Source: Acidobacteriota bacterium (GTDB lineage: Bacteria > Acidobacteriota > Terriglobia > Terriglobales > Acidobacteriaceae). Taken from it: a stretch of 11,692 nucleotides of DNA. Below are positions 8,715-11,692 of the stretch, in pieces. Below the pieces are notes generated by a model that was not told where the DNA came from, made no database searches, and saw nothing but the letters and a program-made list of their open reading frames with translations. A program made the position numbers and the translations under genes. The stretch covers positions 1-11,692 of the forward strand of contig JAJZIF010000072.1 in assembly GCA_021810735.1 (NCBI GenBank), written 5' to 3'. How positions within the stretch are numbered: the first letter of the stretch is position 1; every line of letters begins with the position of its first letter.

Positions 8715-11252
8715 ATGAAAGTAGTTGAACGCATCTTTTCGCCGACCAGAAACCGTCGGTTGAATGAGCTGATCGGCCTGCTCCTGCTGGCCTGCGCTCT
8801 CCTCTTGCTCCTCTCACTCGCTTCCTACACCCCCTTGGATCCTTCGCTGGATACTGCCGGAGGCTATCTGGCCGGGCGACCGACGCACAACTGGGTGGGC
8901 CTGCTGGGCGCTGGATTGAGCGACCTCCTGCTGCAAGCCGAAGGCGTGACTGCGTTCCTGCTCCCGGCGCTGGTGGGTGGGTTGGGCTGGCTCCGGCTGC
9001 GCTCCCGGCCTGCCGGTTCGCCGGTATCGAAGCTCATCGGCTCCGTTCTGTGCCTGATATTTGTACCCGCGTTGCTGGGCCTGTTGCCTGGACATCTACG
9101 CTGGCTGCATATCATTCCAATTGAAGGACTTACTGGTCGATCCATCGCCGACCTGCTGGTGCATTATCTGAATTATCCGGGCGCGTGTGTCCTGTCGATG
9201 ACCCTGGTGGCGGCGGCGCTCTATTTAACCACTACGTTCAGCGTGGGCAGCCTGCGCCAGTGGCTGACCGTGCATTTTGCGTTTCTGGCCGCGTGGCGGG
9301 ACCGCTGGAACAATGCCCGCGCCCGGCGAGCGGAGCGCAAAGCCGCTCGCATTGCGGCTCGCGCGCTTGCGAAGGAAGAAGCCGCGCTTGCCAATCACAC
9401 TGACGACGATCCGCGGATTTTTGAAGATACGCGCAAAGACGCATTGCCGACCCGGGTCCGCAAACGTCCCGACTTTTGGGAGGAGCAGGTTCCCGCGCCC
9501 CCACCCCAGCAACTGATGCGTGGAGCTACGCCCCAAGACGACAGTGATGACGAGATGGACACCGCATACGGCGAAGAAGTCGCGCGCCCGACATTGTCCG
9601 CAGCCCGGCAAAACCTGGCGCGGAACACGAGCGACATCGAGTTTTCCCGTCCCGTCACTTCACTGCGGGAGCTGCAACCCGCGGCTGGGCATGCATCTGG
9701 CGAGCCGGCATCGCTGCGGGTCGAGATTGGCGCCCGCGCCGACGCCGCCGTCAAACCGGTTACGGTGACTGCCAAGGCCGTCGAGGGTTATCGCCTGCCG
9801 CCCAGCACGCTGCTGCATCGCAGCGATGAGAAACAGGTCGTTCGCGAAGACAATCTGCTGAAGGAAGCGCGCGTTCTGGTAGAAAAGTACGCCGAGTTCG
9901 ACGTCCATGGGCAAGTTGTCCAGATCAATCCCGGACCGGTGGTGACCACGTTTGAGTTTCGTCCCGATGCCGGGGTGAAATATAGCCGCGTAGTCGGCTT
10001 GCAGGACGATCTGTGCCTGGCCATGCGGGCCGAGAGCATCCTGATCGAGCGTATGGCGGGCAAGAGTACTGTGGGGCTGCAGGTGCCGAATGCTGAGCGG
10101 GAAACCATCTGGCTGCGCGACATGATTGAAGCCGACAGCTTCCTGCACAGCAAATCCAGGTTGACGCTAGCCATGGGAAAAGACATCAATGGCCGCATCA
10201 TCCACGCCGACCTAACCACCATGCCGCACGTGCTGATTGCCGGCTCCACAGGCAGCGGCAAATCCGTGGCCATCAACGCCATGATCATGTCGGTCTTGTT
10301 CAAGGCCACTCCAGACCAGGTCCGCCTGATTCTGGTCGACCCGAAGCGGGTGGAACTAGGCATGTACGAAGGCGTGCCGCACCTGTTCACGCCGATCATC
10401 ACGGAGCCAAAGCTGGCGGCCAACGCGCTGCGCAACGCAGTGCGGGAGATGGAGCGGCGGTTGAAGCTGCTGGCCTCGCGAAGCGTTCGCAATCTGGAGC
10501 AATACAACAAGCTGTTCGAGAGTACGCCCAGCCTGTTCGAGGAGGACAATCCGGACGAGAAGCCGCTGCCACTGATCGTCATCATCATCGACGAGCTGGC
10601 CGACCTGATGATGCTCGACCGGGCCAACGTGGAGGAATCCATCACTCGCCTGGCCCAGATGGCGCGGGCCGTCGGAATTCATCTGGTGCTTGCCACGCAG
10701 CGGCCGTCCGTCGACGTAATAACTGGCCTGATCAAGGCCAATGTGCCCACGCGGATGTCGTTCCGCCTGGCCACCAAGGTGGACTCGCGCACAATCCTCG
10801 ATTCCAATGGGGCTGAGTCTCTGCTGGGACGCGGCGACATGCTGTTTCTGGCGCCTGGCACGGCGCGGTTGCAACGCCTCCATGCGCCGTTCGTGACAGA
10901 GAAGGAGATCAGCGCCGTCGTCGACTTCTGGAAGACGCAGGGCACGGCGGATTATGTCGAGGGCTTCCTGGAAGCCCCGCATGACGACAAGAGCCGCGAC
11001 GGCACAGACGGCGGAGAAAATGTCGAGGAGAACGACGAGTTGTTTGAGGACGCGGTTCGCCTGGTATTGGAGTTCGGGAAGGCGTCAACATCCCTGTTGC
11101 AGCGCCGCATGCGCATCGGGTATGGCCGTGCGGCCCACCTGATCGATCTGATGGAGCGCGATGGCATCGTCGGGCCTGCGGACGGCTCACGTCCGCGCGA
11201 GATTCTGAAGCCGGCAGGCTGGCTGCAGGAGGTTGAGCAGTCGATCCGCTAG
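8715..11252 (+). CDS. ftsK: DNA translocase FtsK
   Basis: This is a septum-associated ATP-driven dsDNA pump that clears and aligns chromosome termini during division and, in studied bacteria, activates XerCD at dif. It has 845 residues. The N-terminal membrane part (about 1-175) has hydrophobic helices near 19-38, 61-92, 105-125 and 155-175. A charged linker (about 185-390) begins with a basic Arg/Ala-rich helix (RRAERKAARIAARALAKEE). The alpha domain follows (LLKEARVLVEKYAEF, GPVVTTFEF). The RecA-like motor has Walker A GSTGSGKS (510-517, Lys516), LVDPKRVELGMYEGVPHL, Walker B with Asp626/Glu627 (VIIIDELADLMM), then ATQRPSVDVITGLIKANVP and LGRGDMLFL. The C-terminal winged-helix gamma domain (about 775-835, DAVRLVLEFGKASTSLLQRR, GYGRAAHLIDLMERDGI) reads KOPS-type polar DNA signals in homologues. 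Start: ATG 8715 gives the expected N-terminus, though no Shine-Dalgarno is seen. The in-frame GTG 8649 would be almost leaderless from the CATAAT promoter and adds 22 atypical residues. The gene is intact and likely essential. Confidence 0.96.
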   Translation: MKVVERIFSPTRNRRLNELIGLLLLACALLLLLSLASYTPLDPSLDTAGGYLAGRPTHNWVGLLGAGLSDLLLQAEGVTAFLLPALVGGLGWLRLRSRPAGSPVSKLIGSVLCLIFVPALLGLLPGHLRWLHIIPIEGLTGRSIADLLVHYLNYPGACVLSMTLVAAALYLTTTFSVGSLRQWLTVHFAFLAAWRDRWNNARARRAERKAARIAARALAKEEAALANHTDDDPRIFEDTRKDALPTRVRKRPDFWEEQVPAPPPQQLMRGATPQDDSDDEMDTAYGEEVARPTLSAARQNLARNTSDIEFSRPVTSLRELQPAAGHASGEPASLRVEIGARADAAVKPVTVTAKAVEGYRLPPSTLLHRSDEKQVVREDNLLKEARVLVEKYAEFDVHGQVVQINPGPVVTTFEFRPDAGVKYSRVVGLQDDLCLAMRAESILIERMAGKSTVGLQVPNAERETIWLRDMIEADSFLHSKSRLTLAMGKDINGRIIHADLTTMPHVLIAGSTGSGKSVAINAMIMSVLFKATPDQVRLILVDPKRVELGMYEGVPHLFTPIITEPKLAANALRNAVREMERRLKLLASRSVRNLEQYNKLFESTPSLFEEDNPDEKPLPLIVIIIDELADLMMLDRANVEESITRLAQMARAVGIHLVLATQRPSVDVITGLIKANVPTRMSFRLATKVDSRTILDSNGAESLLGRGDMLFLAPGTARLQRLHAPFVTEKEISAVVDFWKTQGTADYVEGFLEAPHDDKSRDGTDGGENVEENDELFEDAVRLVLEFGKASTSLLQRRMRIGYGRAAHLIDLMERDGIVGPADGSRPREILKPAGWLQEVEQSIR

Positions 11253-11316
11253 GGCGAAGGCTGACGCTTACCAACCGAATCCTGCCATCCTTCGGGGGAC
11301 ATGGCGTTGAAAATAG

Positions 11317-11360
11317 AATCGGCATAGGGGGAGAGTCGCCTCTCCTCCCCTATGCCGATT
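11317..11360. terminator. Large near-perfect hairpin downstream of ftsK, terminator-like
   Basis: Arms AATCGGCATAGGGG (11317-11330) and CCCCTATGCCGATT (11347-11360) are perfectly complementary over 14 bp. Inside them GAGAG (11331-11335) pairs with CTCTC (11340-11344) around a TCGC loop, leaving a 2-nt CT bulge: 19 base pairs in all. It lies 64 bp after the ftsK stop. On the plus strand no T-run follows (GCAGGCC). On the minus strand the stem is followed by CTATTTTCAAC, a weak T-tract. It may therefore end transcription entering from the right or act bidirectionally, or simply protect the 3' end of the ftsK mRNA. A mobile inverted repeat (MITE-like unit) is an alternative. Confidence 0.55.
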
Positions 11361-11443
11361 GCAGGCCGGATACGCTGCGGAAACTCCTGTCAGCGATCCA
11401 AATCCCCCTCGCCGCAACCCCTTCCAAACCTTATCGACGGATT

Positions 11444-11569
11444 ATGGCTTCCATGTCCCTCTATCTGGTTCCCGTGTTTGGTGTATTGCTGGCGGCCCTT
11501 CTGCTGGGCGAAAGGTTAAACCCCGCGGCTCTAGCGGGAGTTTACTGCGAAGCGAGAGGTTCTTCCTGA
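11444..11569 (+). pseudogene. C-terminal remnant of an EamA/DMT-family transporter
   Basis: From ATG 11444 a 41-residue frame includes LYLVPVFGVLLAALLLGE, then RLNPAALAGV. This closely follows the last helix pair of EamA (DMT superfamily) transporters, where a SLFLYLVPVFA.LLGWLLLGE-type block precedes a short loop and the final helix. After LAGV the reading becomes YCEARGSS and stops at 11567-11569, without the terminal hydrophobic helix. The frame is open upstream to 11264, but those residues (for example RPDTLRKLLSAIQIPLAATP) are not transporter-like, so roughly 250 residues of the family are missing. I read it as a residue of a deleted or rearranged gene. It is too short to be certain, and chance resemblance of a hydrophobic stretch remains possible. 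Confidence 0.5.
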
Positions 11570-11692
11570 GAGCCTGTTTACGATCTAAGCGGGGTAGCTG
11601 CCTGAGTACAGTGACCACTACTGCTTGTTGTTTAGTGGTTGGGCGAGAGAGCGCGAAAGCCGATATCGAGTGGGTGGCGTGACGACCGCGTG

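Larger units (their letters stand above)
11253..11692. other. 440-bp stretch without an intact gene, downstream of ftsK
   Basis: No complete coding region is supported here. The stretch contains a strong hairpin (11317-11360) and a fragment resembling the end of an EamA-type transporter (11444-11569). The tail (11570-11692) shows only a minor 7-bp hairpin. A 107-codon open frame from TTG 11359 crosses the hairpin arm and the transporter fragment in another frame and shows no recognisable domain. Composition looks less codon-structured than the genes to the left. It may be a decayed or rearranged junction, or the leader of a gene beyond the window. Confidence 0.5.

Noticed and set aside
9788..10645. 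Minus-strand open frame (285 codons) inside ftsK
   Set aside because: It lies opposite the FtsK motor domain. The translation is Ser/Arg-rich without recognisable domains.
11614..11639. Inverted repeat ACCACTA-N12-TAGTGGT
   Set aside because: A 7-bp stem with a 12-nt loop and no T-run. It is within what chance would give in several kilobases.
11359..11682. 107-codon plus-strand frame from TTG
   Set aside because: The start is the last codon of a hairpin arm with no ribosome site. The product has no domain, and the transporter-like sequence lies in a different frame.

Overview
The window is GC-rich (roughly 58-60%) bacterial chromosomal DNA with dense, ordinary gene packing. The gene set is a divergent DXS, a secreted two-domain esterase, a YVTN/YncE-type beta-propeller, Acs, a DUF421 membrane protein and FtsK with a short loop-rich N-terminus. 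Together with the style of the protein sequences, this suggests a soil-type Acidobacteriota (Terriglobia-like) genome. That placement is inferred from remembered family resemblance and is not proven here. No phage, CRISPR, rRNA or tRNA signal was seen.

Layout. (1) 1-1239, minus strand: the N-terminal two thirds of 1-deoxy-D-xylulose-5-phosphate synthase (dxs), cut by the window edge. (2) About 1362-2576, minus: an integral-membrane acyltransferase of the Acyl_transf_3/OafA family, 122 bp upstream of dxs on the same strand. (3) 2577-2707: a divergent regulatory gap. (4) 2708-4741, plus: an exported 677-residue alpha/beta-hydrolase of acetyl-xylan-esterase type, with an intact catalytic half followed by an apparently non-catalytic half. 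It runs convergently into (5) 8497-4778, minus: three co-directional genes, namely a DUF421/YetF-like membrane protein, an exported beta-propeller protein and acetyl-CoA synthetase (acsA). The beta-propeller gene and acsA are only 24 bp apart and are probably co-transcribed. (6) 8498-8714: a second divergent gap with a likely ftsK promoter. (7) 8715-11252, plus: ftsK, complete with membrane, linker, RecA-like motor and winged-helix gamma domains. (8) 11253-11692: a 440-bp stretch without an intact gene. It holds a very strong 44-nt hairpin and, just after it, a short fragment encoding the C-terminal end of an EamA/DMT-type transporter that soon loses family resemblance.

Functional links are modest. 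An esterase releasing acetate from acetylated polysaccharide and Acs capturing that acetate as acetyl-CoA would form a logical pair. They are convergent, however, so any link is by neighbourhood and not by operon. DXS, FtsK and Acs are housekeeping functions. Several starts are re-assigned from Shine-Dalgarno evidence: the esterase at ATG 2708, the beta-propeller at ATG 7807, DUF421 at GTG 8497 and, more tentatively, the acyltransferase at GTG 2576. I found no convincing undescribed system. The most unusual items are the non-canonical active-site motifs of DXS, the degenerate second half of the esterase, and the decayed region after ftsK.
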